64,000 bases of DNA from Hydrogenophaga crassostreae (GCF_001761385.1 NZ_CP017476.1:3275501-3339500), one strand, 5' to 3'; counted from the stretch's first letter, positions 1 through 9,194 are shown. Numbers and translations are program-made. The notes: generated from the sequence alone by a model not told the origin.

Positions 1-2146
1 GATCAATCACCACCATGCCGTTGCTTTTGAAGAACTCGGCAATCTGGATCTGCCCGCCCACGGCAAACGCTGCCATCGAAGGGGTGCCGATGTTGGTCAG
101 GAAGGTATGCGGATTTTTGGGCACCGTTTTGGGTTCACCCATATCGAAGGCATAAGCCAGGTCGTTACGGAACAGGGTCGTGCGGTCTTCCAGGCTGCCA
201 GCGCGCACGATGGCGCTGCTGGTGGGGTTGGGCACGGTCTGGTCGCCCTTGGCAAATTGCACGATCACCGGTTTCGCCGAGCTGCCCCTGAGCGGCTGCT
301 TGCGAATCAGCGACGCATAAGACACCGGGTTACCCGCTTGCTGCACCCACTCGTAGCGGTCCAGCACTTCGGCAATCGCCATGGCGCCCGGCACGCTGTT
401 GACCACCGGTGGCAGATTGCGCAGCGGCATGTTCTCCTGGAAGTTGAACGGAAATGGCAGGGCAGCCGTGGGCACCAGGTTCATCAAAGTCGGCGTGCGC
501 GCAAACAGAGCCAGGCCGGTCAAGCCGCGGAACGCGCCCAGCCGCGCCACTTCGGTGATCGAGCCTCCCGGCACATTGGGCACACCGGCCTTGATGTTGG
601 GCTCCACGCCCAGCAGCATGGTGCCGTAGATACCGCCAAACGATTGCCCGGCGTAATAAATGCGCTGGGCGTCGAGGTCGGCAGCGCCATCGCCATCCAC
701 ATCCATGCCCACCTCCACCTGGCGCACCAGCTGCATCAGATCGATCACCGTCTGGCGCAGGCTGTCACGGCTGTTGATGGCCGTGCGCGGTGCCGCTGCG
801 CTGGAGCCTTCAGTGGAGTCGATCACCCCGCTGCCATCTTGGTCAATACCACGCCCGCCAGCGGGCACGGTCACCATGCCGGCCGATGTGGACGTCACGT
901 TCAGCGAACCCATTGCACCACCCCCATGACCCACGACATTGATCGACAGCGTGGCAATGCCCCTTGACGCAAAGGTCGAGGCCACGGTCCATGGGGCTCC
1001 ATACATGCTGTCGGTAAAGCCATGACCAAAGATGGCGACCGGCCAACCGCCAGCCGGCTTGGCGCCTGAAGGAACAAACAACTGGAACACCAGTTCCTGT
1101 GTGCCCTGCGCCCTGGGTTGACCCCAAAGCGAGTTCACCGGCGGCATGTATTCGCCCGCCACCAGGTAGTTGGGGGACTGGAAGCGGCCGTAGGCGATTT
1201 GCCCGACAGCCCCGGGCATCACATTCAATGCAGACAAAAACAACGGCGATGGCGTGTAGACCGGCGCGGTACCGGTCTGGCGGTTGAACTCTATGGCCGC
1301 CACATCAGACAAGTCAAAAACAGCGCGGGAGGTCGCCCCTCCTGCATTGCCGATCATGAAATTGGCACTGGCCGGGCGCGAGCGTTTGATCTGGCGCATG
1401 ACTTTCACCAGGTCGCCCGTGGTGCTCTGTGTGGTGAACAACGAAGCGGCCGCGACCTGTGTGCCACGGGGCGTGCGCACCGAACGCACCGCATCGCGCA
1501 ACTCGCGCTCGTAAGCGGCATCGCTGTCGCGTGGTTGGCGCGGCTTGTGCCAATGGTGTTTGGAATAGCGGCGGTCCCAGCGGTCGCGCCAATCGTTTCC
1601 GGGCTTGTCCCCTGCGAAATCACTCACCGCGATCTTTTTGCCCTGCAGGTCGCGAACGCCATTGGTGACCACCAGCAGGTAGCGTGAATGTTCGGCCAGC
1701 AACTCGTCGGGTTCAAAAACCAGTGTCTGGCTTGAGGGATCCCACAGCACCTGGTTGATCCCCACCTTTTCCCCATAGCCTCGCCGGCCCACCGTATCAC
1801 CCAGATTGAGCAAATACACGGTGTCACTGCTGACCGAAGCCAGGTCGATGTCACCATCAAACGGCACCGTGATGCGGGGCTGGGTAGAAAAGCCGTCGAG
1901 CGTGTTGATCACATCAATGTCGGCGCAGTCGCTCACCTGTACCGCGCAATCGGGTTTCGGCAAATCCACGCGCCGAAAAGTCACGTTGGCGTAGTCCAGC
2001 CTGGTCAGGCGGTTCGAAGGAAACGGACTCGCATCGTCGTCGTAACGCACGGTGACACCGCTGGCGGCCATCACCGCGACGGGCAGAAGTGCGAACGCCG
2101 CAGTGGCGCCGAGCTTTCGAGCCAATGGAACAAAGGAATGGGGCAT
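1..2146 (-). CDS. Secreted lipase of the Lipase_bact_N family, alpha/beta hydrolase (3' end outside window)
   Basis: The frame is open on the minus strand from an ATG at 2146 to the window edge, about 715 codons. AGGAGA precedes the start at good spacing. The protein opens with a hydrophobic signal peptide ending near VAVMAASG. An N-terminal region containing INTLDGFSTQPRITVPFDG is typical of the bacterial virulence-factor lipase N-terminal domain. The hydrolase core follows, with a nucleophile elbow GQSFGG (GxSxG) and, near the window edge, a His in KNPHTF that may belong to the catalytic triad. It is probably exported and hydrolyses lipids or esters. A VolA-like surface lipase is the nearest family I know; substrate and anchoring cannot be read here. 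Confidence 0.85.
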   Translation of the reverse strand, partial: MPHSFVPLARKLGATAAFALLPVAVMAASGVTVRYDDDASPFPSNRLTRLDYANVTFRRVDLPKPDCAVQVSDCADIDVINTLDGFSTQPRITVPFDGDIDLASVSSDTVYLLNLGDTVGRRGYGEKVGINQVLWDPSSQTLVFEPDELLAEHSRYLLVVTNGVRDLQGKKIAVSDFAGDKPGNDWRDRWDRRYSKHHWHKPRQPRDSDAAYERELRDAVRSVRTPRGTQVAAASLFTTQSTTGDLVKVMRQIKRSRPASANFMIGNAGGATSRAVFDLSDVAAIEFNRQTGTAPVYTPSPLFLSALNVMPGAVGQIAYGRFQSPNYLVAGEYMPPVNSLWGQPRAQGTQELVFQLFVPSGAKPAGGWPVAIFGHGFTDSMYGAPWTVASTFASRGIATLSINVVGHGGGAMGSLNVTSTSAGMVTVPAGGRGIDQDGSGVIDSTEGSSAAAPRTAINSRDSLRQTVIDLMQLVRQVEVGMDVDGDGAADLDAQRIYYAGQSFGGIYGTMLLGVEPNIKAGVPNVPGGSITEVARLGAFRGLTGLALFARTPTLMNLVPTAALPFPFNFQENMPLRNLPPVVNSVPGAMAIAEVLDRYEWVQQAGNPVSYASLIRKQPLRGSSAKPVIVQFAKGDQTVPNPTSSAIVRAGSLEDRTTLFRNDLAYAFDMGEPKTVPKNPHTFLTNIGTPSMAAFAVGGQIQIAEFFKSNGMVVID

Positions 2147-2530
2147 GAGGGTCTCCTGTTTGAGCCGCCAGAAGACGGCCATTTTTTCTGGTTCCGAACA
2201 CCACTGACTCGCGTATGCGGTGTGCAAGATACCGCGTCGTTTCGGGTTCACGCAACCCTTCACGGCAACACGGCGGATCAACGTCGCCCGCGCAAACGCT
2301 CAGGCAACAATCTTTATAGGCCTCTGCCAAACGATCCGCCAGTGGCTCTAGCGTTAACCCTGAGCCCCATCGACCGAATCGAGTCACCCAGTGGACAGCA
2401 CAAAAGGTGAGGCAAGGCCACCCGTTGCACCCCGATACACCCTGCCACAGCATCGGAATGCCTGGCGCCGATAGACTATGAGCCTGTCGGCAAGCCATTG
2501 CCCCACCCTTCACTCTCATAAGGAACGACC
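2147..2530. other. Intergenic region between two divergent genes
   Basis: These 384 bases separate the start of the lipase gene on the minus strand from the outer-membrane protein gene on the plus strand, so both promoters should lie here. I see ribosome-binding sites next to each start but no convincing -35/-10 pair. The short reading frames crossing it have no recognisable content. Confidence 0.5.
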
Positions 2531-3094
2531 ATGAAAAAGTCCTCAGCGCTGACCTGCCTGATCGCCCCCGCCCTGCTCGCCCTGAGCGCCCAGACCGCCA
2601 TGGCGCAAGACGTCTATGGCGAAGTGGGTTATTCAGCCATGTCCACCGAGTTGTCGGTGCCCCTGATCGGCCTTTCCGCCAAAGCCAAGCCCACCATGGT
2701 TCGCGCACTTGTGGGCGTCTCTCCCTTGGGGGGACTGTCCATTGAAGGCATTGCGGCTGGCAGCCTGTCAGACGACAGCTTCTCCGCCAATGCCTCAGGC
2801 AGCAGCAGCGCTGTTCAGCTGGGTCGCGCCAAAGTCAACCAGATTCTGGGCGTCTATGTGGGCAGCCGCCTGGGCCTGGGGCCCGTTGAGTTGTTTGGGC
2901 GTGTGGGCATGGCAAAGAGCGAGGTCCAGTTCAAAGGCCTGGGCAACGGCAACGAAACGGATATCTCCTACGGCGGCGGCGTGCGCCTGATTCCATTTGA
3001 TACCTTCACACTCAGCGCCGACTACATGCGCTACCTCGACAAGGACGGTGCCCGTATCGACGGCTACACCCTGAGCGTGGGTCTGAAGTTCTGA
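2531..3094 (+). CDS. Small outer-membrane beta-barrel protein
   Basis: This 187-residue protein begins with a clear signal peptide (MKKSSALTCLIAPALLALSAQTAMA, cleavage after AMA). The rest alternates polar and hydrophobic residues, with many Gly, Ser and aromatic positions. It ends in GYTLSVGLKF, whose C-terminal Phe is the usual signal for Bam-dependent barrel insertion. The size fits an eight-stranded OmpA/OmpW-like or OMP_b-brl barrel. AAGGA lies upstream of the ATG, and an inverted repeat follows the stop. No OmpA-type peptidoglycan domain is present, so it may be structural, a small pore or a stress barrel. Specific function is unknown. Confidence 0.85.
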   Translation: MKKSSALTCLIAPALLALSAQTAMAQDVYGEVGYSAMSTELSVPLIGLSAKAKPTMVRALVGVSPLGGLSIEGIAAGSLSDDSFSANASGSSSAVQLGRAKVNQILGVYVGSRLGLGPVELFGRVGMAKSEVQFKGLGNGNETDISYGGGVRLIPFDTFTLSADYMRYLDKDGARIDGYTLSVGLKF

Positions 3095-3122
3095 CCCAAG
3101 GCAGTCGCAAACCCACCGCCCA

Positions 3123-3148
3123 CCGCCCAGCGCCTGGCAGCTGGGCGG
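3123..3148 (+). terminator. Probable hairpin terminator of the barrel gene
   Basis: Arms CCGCCCAG (3123-3130) and CTGGGCGG (3141-3148) are perfect complements with a ten-base loop, followed by a T/G-rich tail. The tail is weak for intrinsic termination. Confidence 0.5.
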
Positions 3149-3164
3149 TTGTGCGTTTGTCAAA

Positions 3165-3419
3165 GTGACCTCACCCCGAATGACCATTCGCCTGACGCTG
3201 AAGCCGGTGAATACCAACGTGGTGGCCGTGCACCAGGCGGACGGCCTGCACGTGGGCAATCTCAAGCGGATTGGCTCGCTCTGGAAGTTCAAGGCTGTCG
3301 GCTACGCCAGCGATGGCGCGGTGGAACCAGGCTGCGGCCCGCTGACCTTGCAGCACAACGCGCTCTTCGACGAGCCAGAAGAAGCCTCAGTGAATCAACG
3401 CCTGGCACCGCATTTGTAA
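3165..3419 (+). CDS. Small conserved hypothetical protein
   Basis: An 84-residue product (or 79 from the second ATG at 3180) containing HVGNLKRIGSLWKFKAVGY and GCGPLTLQHN. I believe this layout recurs as a short uncharacterised family in Burkholderiales, but I cannot confirm it. There is no signal peptide or membrane segment. It sits alone after the barrel gene hairpin. The other reading frames here look like shadows because they lack such ordered content. Function unknown. Confidence 0.6.
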   Translation: MTSPRMTIRLTLKPVNTNVVAVHQADGLHVGNLKRIGSLWKFKAVGYASDGAVEPGCGPLTLQHNALFDEPEEASVNQRLAPHL

Positions 3420-3544
3420 GTGCCTGCTGGCTGGTTTGACAGCGTTCGACGCATTCCCTACCGGGTTCTCAAAAGGTCTGCTGGCTCAAATGAATTGAAG
3501 AGGTGATACCTTGCGGAGTATCTCCACTCAACACAACTCGAACC

Positions 3545-4618
3545 ATGCTTTTTGACTCCCTGCAGGTTGGCGCGATCAACCTGCCCAACCGCATCCTACT
3601 CGCTCCCCTGACCCGCGCCCGCGCCGGACTGGACCACATGCCCAACGACATGATGGCCGAGTACTACGCCCAGCGCGCCAGCGGTGGTCTGCTGATCACC
3701 GAGTGCACCATGGTCGCCCCCAACACCTCGGCCTTCACCACCGAACCCGGCATCTACTCCCCCGAGCAAATCGCCGGCTGGAAGAAAGTCACCGAAGCCG
3801 TTCACGCCAAAGGCGGCCGCATCTTCATGCAGATCTGGCACGCGGGCCGCGCCGCGCACCCGGCGATGAACGGTGGCGCCGACAACGTCGGCCCCAGCGC
3901 CATCGCCATCGAAGGCGAGGTGCACACCCCCGAAGGCAAGCTACCCAACGCCCAGCCCCGTGCCCTGACCCTGGAAGAAATTCCAGCGATGGTGCAGGCC
4001 TACGTGCAAGGCGCCAAGAACGCAATCGAAGCCGGCTTTGACGGTGTCGAAGTGCACGGCGCCAACGGCTACCTGATCGACCAGTTCCTGCGCGACAGCG
4101 CCAACCAGCGCACCGACGGCTACGGCGGCTCGCTGGAGCACCGCGCCCGCTTCCTGTTCGAGGTCTTGACCGCCGTGACCGCCGCCATCGGCGCCGACCG
4201 CGTGGGTCTGCGCCTGTCGCCCCTGAACAGCTACAACAGCATGATCGACAACGATCCGCTGGCACTGATCGGCTTCCTGGCCGAGCACCTCAACCAGTTC
4301 GACCTGGCCTACCTGCACGTCATGCGCTCGGACTTCTTCCAGAAGCAGGCGGCCGACGTGATGCCGGTGGCCCGCGCGAAGTACAAAGGCGTGCTGATCG
4401 GCAACATGGGCTACTCGCCTGCCGAGGCCGAGCAGGCGATCAGCGAAGGCAAGCTCGATGCGGTCGCATTCGGCACCGCCTTCCTGGCCAACCCCGATCT
4501 GCCAGAGCGCATCCAGGCCGACGCCGAGCTGAACCAGCCCAACCCCGCCACCTTCTACACGCCAGGCCCAGAGGGCTACACCGACTACCCGGTGATGGCC
4601 ACCGAAACGGTCGCCTGA
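3545..4618 (+). CDS. nemA: Alkene reductase of the Old Yellow Enzyme family (NemA-like)
   Basis: A 357-residue FMN-dependent ene-reductase that uses NAD(P)H to reduce activated C=C bonds or nitro groups. It starts at MLFDSLQVGAINLPNRILLAPLTRAR, the standard beginning of the family; the open frame reaches back to a GTG at 3503, but those 14 extra residues match nothing expected. Family landmarks include IWHAGRAAHP, the His/Asn substrate pair in EVHGANGYLIDQFLRD, the FMN-loop stretch DGYGGSLEHRARFLFEV, and GNMGYSP followed by VAFGTAFLANPDLPER near the C-terminus. A strong terminator follows at 4657. It is probably monocistronic; the gene symbol is by family likeness only. Confidence 0.92.
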   Translation: MLFDSLQVGAINLPNRILLAPLTRARAGLDHMPNDMMAEYYAQRASGGLLITECTMVAPNTSAFTTEPGIYSPEQIAGWKKVTEAVHAKGGRIFMQIWHAGRAAHPAMNGGADNVGPSAIAIEGEVHTPEGKLPNAQPRALTLEEIPAMVQAYVQGAKNAIEAGFDGVEVHGANGYLIDQFLRDSANQRTDGYGGSLEHRARFLFEVLTAVTAAIGADRVGLRLSPLNSYNSMIDNDPLALIGFLAEHLNQFDLAYLHVMRSDFFQKQAADVMPVARAKYKGVLIGNMGYSPAEAEQAISEGKLDAVAFGTAFLANPDLPERIQADAELNQPNPATFYTPGPEGYTDYPVMATETVA

Positions 4619-4656
4619 CACCGGTTCGACACGAACCTGTCACGCAGGATTCACGA

Positions 4657-4687
4657 GGGGGCGCGACCATGTCGTGTCCCCTTTTTT
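4657..4687 (+). terminator. Rho-independent terminator
   Basis: An 11-base-pair stem (4657-4667 with 4671-4681, two G-T pairs) closes a three-base loop and is followed by six T residues (4682-4687). It ends the alkene reductase transcript. Confidence 0.88.
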
Positions 4688-4699
4688 CATGGATCCTTC

Positions 4700-5695
4700 A
4701 TGCATCAGATTTCCCGCGCCCTGGTCTTTTGCGCCGCCAGCGCCTGCGCCAACCTGGCCGCTGCCCACCCTTTCAGCTTTGCCCTGTGGGGCGACATGCC
4801 CTACGCCAAAAACAAGGACAGCGAGTCCACCCATGCCGTCATCCAGAGCATCAACCGCTCCAAGGTGCGCTTCTCGATCTACGACGGCGACATCAAAGAC
4901 GGCAGCTCCCAGTGCACCGACAACATCTACACCGACGCGGTCGCGATGTTCAACAGCCTCAAGCAACCGGCTGTGTACGTGCCCGGTGACAACGAATGGA
5001 CCGATTGCCACCGCACCAACAACGGCGGCTACAACGGCCTGGAGCGTCTGGACCACCTGCGCAAGGTGATGTTCAGCCAGCCGCGCAGCTTCGGGCAGAA
5101 GACCATGAAGCTGACCCAGCAGGGCCAGCCCGGCCAGAAGTTCGCGGAAAACACCCGTTTTGCCCACGACGGCGTGATGTTCGTAAACGTCAACATGCCC
5201 GGCAGCAACAACAACCTGGTGACATCCGAAAAGGATTGCGCCAAGAAGAGCGCCCGCGTCGCGGCCGACTGCGAAGCGAACAACGTCGAGTATCTGGAGC
5301 GCGACGCGGCCAACATCGCGTGGCTGCGCACCGCGTTCACCATCGCGCGCCGCGCCCGACACGCGGGCCTCGTGCTCGTTTTTCAGGCCGATCCCGGCTT
5401 TGACCTGCCCGAGACCGAAGAGACCGACGAAAGCCAGCAGCCCCGCTTCGAGGGCTACCAGGCATTCATGAAAGCCCTGGTACAGGAAACCGAGCAGTAC
5501 AAAGGCCAGGTCTTGCTGGTGCACGGCGACACGCACTTCTTCAAGATGGACAAGCCGCTGTACAGCCCCTCGAAGGTCCTGTCCAACCTGACCCGCCTGC
5601 AAACCTTTGGCAGCCCGGTGAACCACTGGGTGAAGGTCTCGGTGGACGTGACATCGCCCGAAGTGTTCACCATCCGCCCGGTGATGGTGCCCTGA
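4700..5695 (+). CDS. Exported calcineurin-like metallophosphoesterase
   Basis: A 331-residue protein with a signal peptide (cleavage near ANLAAAHP). Metallophosphoesterase metal-ligand motifs appear in order: ALWGDMPY, YDGDIKDG, VPGDNEWTDC and LVHGDTHF. This suggests a periplasmic dinuclear-metal phosphohydrolase. The start lies just after the terminator of the preceding gene, so it should have its own promoter. Pairs of Cys near residues 70-110 may form disulfides in the periplasm. Substrate unknown. A bidirectional hairpin separates it from the convergent SRAP gene. Confidence 0.82.
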   Translation: MHQISRALVFCAASACANLAAAHPFSFALWGDMPYAKNKDSESTHAVIQSINRSKVRFSIYDGDIKDGSSQCTDNIYTDAVAMFNSLKQPAVYVPGDNEWTDCHRTNNGGYNGLERLDHLRKVMFSQPRSFGQKTMKLTQQGQPGQKFAENTRFAHDGVMFVNVNMPGSNNNLVTSEKDCAKKSARVAADCEANNVEYLERDAANIAWLRTAFTIARRARHAGLVLVFQADPGFDLPETEETDESQQPRFEGYQAFMKALVQETEQYKGQVLLVHGDTHFFKMDKPLYSPSKVLSNLTRLQTFGSPVNHWVKVSVDVTSPEVFTIRPVMVP

Positions 5696-5716
5696 ACCTG
5701 CGCCTCAACACGCAGA

Positions 5717-5750
5717 AACAGGGCCTTGGTGGCATGACCAAGGCCCTGTT
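5717..5750. terminator. Bidirectional hairpin between convergent genes
   Basis: Fourteen-base perfect arms (5717-5730 and 5737-5750, starting AACAGGGCC) enclose the loop GGCATG. The site lies between the stops of the phosphoesterase and SRAP genes and could end transcription from both sides. Confidence 0.75.
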
Positions 5751-5785
5751 GCATGGCGGCTTGGTCTCACCCGAACGGGCAATCC

Positions 5786-6541
5786 TCAGGCCTTGACCTT
5801 GTGCAATTTTTGAATCGGGTTGGCCGTCAGTTTTTCGGCCGGATACGGGCGCAAAAACTCCTTCGCCTTATCGGGTCTGGCTTGCAACCACGCATCGAAC
5901 GAGCCTTCGTTCAGGATGGCCAGCATCCGTTTTTCAGCGCCGGGCTGCTGGTAACGATGGATCAGTGCGTGGCTGTTGGCGTTCACCGTGAGCAGGCAAA
6001 AGCTCATGATTTCTTCGCCCTCCGCGCTGACCCAACGCTCCCACAAACCGGCCGCACCCATGGACCGGCCGTCGACCCGGGCAATCCGGGTATGCACCGC
6101 TTTGCCACTGCGGTAATCCTCTTCCTGGAATGCCTGCATGGGCACGATGCAGCGTTGACCGGCCAGCCAGGCGTCGCGAAACGCGGTGGTCGTGGTCACG
6201 GTTTCCTGCCGCGCATTCACCAGCTTGGTCGAGCGCAACTTGGCATCCGACGCGGATTTCACCCATTTGGGCACCAGGCCCAACTGCCCCACCACCAGCT
6301 CGCGGACAAGCGGCTTTGGGCCCGCTGGCGGCGCCTCGGCGTCCAAACCCGAGCCCTCGCCGGCTTCAGCACCATCCAGCGCCTCCTCGACAGCCACCGC
6401 CAGGGGCACTGCCATCGCACGGATAAACGCCCCCGGACGACGCGGCCAGACCTGATCGCCGGGAAGCTCGGCGGGCGCTCGAACGCCAAACGCGTCGAGG
6501 TACATGCCGGCATGCGGCAAACTTTCATATTGAACACTCAT
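5786..6541 (-). CDS. SRAP (YedK/HMCES-like) protein with Ser in place of catalytic Cys2
   Basis: SRAP proteins crosslink to abasic sites in single-stranded DNA through an N-terminal Cys exposed after Met removal. This 251-residue protein has the rest of the family pattern: Asn in LVNARQETV, Glu in MQAFQEED, and a His in ALIHRYQQPGAEKRM. It begins MSVQYESLPHAG, however, so residue 2 is Ser. The codon is AGT, one base from Cys TGT. An ATG three codons upstream (MLRMSV) does not restore Cys2. A second SRAP gene with the normal MC start lies at 9191-9874. It may be catalytically altered, inactive, or hold a sequencing error. Confidence 0.85.
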   Translation of the reverse strand: MSVQYESLPHAGMYLDAFGVRAPAELPGDQVWPRRPGAFIRAMAVPLAVAVEEALDGAEAGEGSGLDAEAPPAGPKPLVRELVVGQLGLVPKWVKSASDAKLRSTKLVNARQETVTTTTAFRDAWLAGQRCIVPMQAFQEEDYRSGKAVHTRIARVDGRSMGAAGLWERWVSAEGEEIMSFCLLTVNANSHALIHRYQQPGAEKRMLAILNEGSFDAWLQARPDKAKEFLRPYPAEKLTANPIQKLHKVKA

Positions 6542-6626
6542 GCGCAGCATGCTAGCGCAGTAACCACCCCATTCACGCGCTGCGGCGCCCATACTTGGCA
6601 TTCATTGCTTCTTTGTGCCCCGTGCC

Positions 6627-7517
6627 ATGACCCATCATCCCCACCACCAGACCAATCCGCCCAGACTCACGCGCCGCAACACCCTGCTCGCGGGCCTGGT
6701 CACGCTGTTCGGCGCCCCGAACCACTTCGCGTTCGCTGGGCAGGCAGACACCCAGATCCTGCCCAGAACGCTGGTGGTGCCCGGCGGCGTGGTCCGGCTT
6801 GCTTTGGGCCCCGCAGCAGACCGCCCTCTGGTTTCTTCGGATGGGGTGCCCATCAGGGTCATCGGCGACCCCATCGCCTGGACCGCGCTCGTGGGCATCC
6901 CGCTCGGCGCAGAACCCGGCGAGGGGCGCGTCACCGTTGCGCAGGCGAATGCGCCGGACCGAACCATCCCCTACGTCATAACGCCCAAGCGCTACAGCGA
7001 ACAACGGCTGAAAGTGGCCCCCGGCCATGTGGATTTGTCGCCCGAAGACCTGGCGCGCTACGAACGCGAGAGGCAAAGGTCACAAGACATCGTGACCACC
7101 TTCAGCGAACCGCTGAGCGACGCCTTCGACCTGCGCATGCAGATACCCGTACACGGTCGGCGCTCCAGCTCGTTCGGCCTGCGCCGCGTGTTCAACGGGC
7201 AGTCCCGCAACCCCCACACCGGCATGGACATTGCCGCACCCGCTGGCACCCCCGTTCGCGCCCCCATGGCAGCACGGGTGATCGACAACGGCGATTACTT
7301 CTTTAATGGCAACACCATCTGGCTCGACCACGGCGCCGGCCTGCTCAGCATGGTTTGCCATCTCAGCGCCATCCGGGTTCGCACGGGCGATGTCGTGGCA
7401 TTGGGCGATGACATCGGTGCGGTCGGCGCTACCGGCCGTGTCACAGGCCCGCATCTGCATTGGGGCGTGATGCTCAACCGCACCATGGTCGATCCCGCGC
7501 TGTTCCTGGCGGACTGA
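6627..7517 (+). CDS. M23-family peptidoglycan endopeptidase (LytM-like)
   Basis: A 296-residue exported protein. After a short Arg-containing N-region and a hydrophobic stretch (NTLLAGLVTLFGAPNHFAFA) comes an Ig-like region, then the LytM domain over the last 125 residues. Zinc ligands are visible as His and Asp in NPHTGMDIAAPAGTP and the HLHWG motif near the end. These enzymes cut peptide crosslinks in peptidoglycan; with all ligands present it should be active in the periplasm. A GTG at 6615 adds four residues and is a possible alternative start. The gene diverges from the SRAP gene with about 85 bases between the starts. Confidence 0.88.
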   Translation: MTHHPHHQTNPPRLTRRNTLLAGLVTLFGAPNHFAFAGQADTQILPRTLVVPGGVVRLALGPAADRPLVSSDGVPIRVIGDPIAWTALVGIPLGAEPGEGRVTVAQANAPDRTIPYVITPKRYSEQRLKVAPGHVDLSPEDLARYERERQRSQDIVTTFSEPLSDAFDLRMQIPVHGRRSSSFGLRRVFNGQSRNPHTGMDIAAPAGTPVRAPMAARVIDNGDYFFNGNTIWLDHGAGLLSMVCHLSAIRVRTGDVVALGDDIGAVGATGRVTGPHLHWGVMLNRTMVDPALFLAD

Positions 7518-7731
7518 CACCAGTGGATACGGTCTTTCCCGGTTCGAATTCCGTGATGGCAACACCCGTCCGTGTGTCCTAAGAGAGCGCAGCCGGTGAA
7601 AGCGTTGTATTCACCCCGCTCGCCCCCCTGAAATTCGAGAAATAGCGCTCAAATCCGGGCTGATCCCGACTTTCCTCAAAGTCACCCGCCGCAATGTCAC
7701 CAACAAAGCCCAAAGCTGCCAAACTTCACCC

Positions 7732-8553
7732 GTGACCAAAGATTCCACATCGTCAACGACCGCATTGCCACACTCTGCGCCTGCCGCAGTGGATCCGCTT
7801 TTTCTGGCCGCTCCCAGGGTCTCGACCTTTCTCGGAACCTATGCACTGACCAATGCCAGCGGCTTCTTCTTCGAGCGTGACAACCACTTGTTTCTGGTCA
7901 CCAGCCGCCACGTGGTGGTCGACCAGGCCACAGAACACCGGCCCGATCGCATTGAAATCGAACTGCACACCGATGCCGCCGATCTCACCAAGTCGACGCG
8001 GTTCTCCTTGCCACTTTACGCCGACGGCGAATCGCTGTGGCGCCAGGGCAAAGACAGCGGGGGCGACATCGACGTCGCCGTGATCGAGATGGACCGGGAA
8101 AGACTCCCAGCCGGCGCCATCGTGCGCGCCTTTTCGCCTGAGCACATGCCCAGGACCTTTGGTGAAGTTCCTGTGGATGCACCGCTGCTGGTGGTGGGTT
8201 TTCCACTGGGTTTTCACGACACCGTCCACCACCTGCCCGTGGTTCGCACCACGGGCATCGCTTCGCCGTATGGCATTCGTTTTCAAGGGAAAGGCTTCTT
8301 TCTCACAGACGCACGCACCCACCGCGGCACCAGTGGTGCGGCCGTGGTGATGCGCGACACCTCGCCCGGCGAGCACACATCCGAATTGCCCTGGAAGTTG
8401 CTCGGCGTGCACTCTTCCCGCATGGACATGGGCAACCGCGACCTGGTGCGCGACGAATCTCTGGGTCTCAATTGCGCGTGGTATGCCAGCATCCTTGTCA
8501 CGCTCACACAGGATCAGCCCCCCCCTTTCCCTGATGGTTCAAGTACGTTGTGA
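7732..8553 (+). CDS. Trypsin-like serine protease domain protein
   Basis: A 273-residue protein with a chymotrypsin/HtrA-type triad pattern: His in LVTSRHVVVD, Asp in GGDIDVAVIEMD, Ser in HRGTSGAAVV. It starts at a GTG. No clear signal peptide precedes the catalytic domain, so it may be cytoplasmic. There is no PDZ domain, which separates it from DegP/DegS. Twelve bases separate it from the downstream methyltransferase gene, so co-transcription is likely. Substrates unknown. Confidence 0.78.
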   Translation: MTKDSTSSTTALPHSAPAAVDPLFLAAPRVSTFLGTYALTNASGFFFERDNHLFLVTSRHVVVDQATEHRPDRIEIELHTDAADLTKSTRFSLPLYADGESLWRQGKDSGGDIDVAVIEMDRERLPAGAIVRAFSPEHMPRTFGEVPVDAPLLVVGFPLGFHDTVHHLPVVRTTGIASPYGIRFQGKGFFLTDARTHRGTSGAAVVMRDTSPGEHTSELPWKLLGVHSSRMDMGNRDLVRDESLGLNCAWYASILVTLTQDQPPPFPDGSSTL

Positions 8554-8564
8554 AATAGAAATCC

Positions 8565-9194
8565 ATGAACGACCTGCCTTTCAGTCCCGCTGCGGATCGC
8601 AACAAACATGCCATTCTTGAAGTCATGCAGCGGGTGCTGCCCGCAGGCGGGCGCATGCTCGAGGTGGCCTCAGGAACGGGCCAGCATGCGGCCTGGCTGG
8701 GCGCCAACATGCCTGGCTGGGAGTGGCAGCCCACCGAAACCAACAGCACGGCCCTGCCCACCATCGCTGCCTGGGCGCGGCAAGCCTCTGCCACCAATGT
8801 CAAGGCCCCTTGCCTGCTCAATGCCACCGATCCGCAATGGCCAGCCGACGACGAAACGCTGGCCAGCGACTTTGCGCAGCCCTTTGATGCGGTGTCTTGC
8901 TCAAACATGTTGCACATCGCCCCCTGGAATGCCTGCCTGGGTCTGGTGGCCGGGGCTGCCCGCCATCTCAAACCGGGCGGGCTCCTGATGATTTACGGGC
9001 CATTCCTTGAAGAGGGCGTTGTCACGACCCAAAGCAACCTCAATTTTGATGCCAGCTTGCGCAGTCAGAATCCCCAATGGGGCCTCAGGCAGCGCGTTGC
9101 GGTTGAAGCAGCCGCGCAGCTTGTGGGTCTGGTACCGATCGAACGGATCGCCATGCCCGCCAACAACCTGATGCTGGTGTTCAGACGCGCCTAA
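8565..9194 (+). CDS. DUF938 SAM-dependent methyltransferase-like protein
   Basis: A 209-residue class I methyltransferase fold. Motif I is MLEVASGTGQHAAWLG, followed by an acidic position in the TETNS segment, SCSNMLHIAPW and KPGGLLMIYGPF. DUF938 proteins are widespread in Proteobacteria, often near redox genes, with no settled substrate. The stop overlaps by four bases the stop of the convergent SRAP gene (CTAA read both ways). Probably translated with the upstream protease gene. Confidence 0.88.
   Translation: MNDLPFSPAADRNKHAILEVMQRVLPAGGRMLEVASGTGQHAAWLGANMPGWEWQPTETNSTALPTIAAWARQASATNVKAPCLLNATDPQWPADDETLASDFAQPFDAVSCSNMLHIAPWNACLGLVAGAARHLKPGGLLMIYGPFLEEGVVTTQSNLNFDASLRSQNPQWGLRQRVAVEAAAQLVGLVPIERIAMPANNLMLVFRRA

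Noticed and set aside
107..967. Long plus-strand open frame at the left edge
   Set aside because: It is antisense to the lipase gene, with low-complexity His/Arg/Gln content and no domain.
2138..2410. Plus-strand open frame in the divergent gap
   Set aside because: It has no ribosome-binding site, no domain, and begins within the 5' end of the lipase gene.
4682..4690. TTTTTTCAT, similar to the TTTTTCAT target reported for Tn4371-like elements
   Set aside because: It belongs to the T tract of a clear terminator in ordinary chromosomal sequence, 20 kb from the island edge, with no matching repeat found at the edge.
5753..7306. 517-codon plus-strand frame
   Set aside because: It runs across the SRAP gene antisense and then the M23 gene in another frame; both real genes have full domain support.
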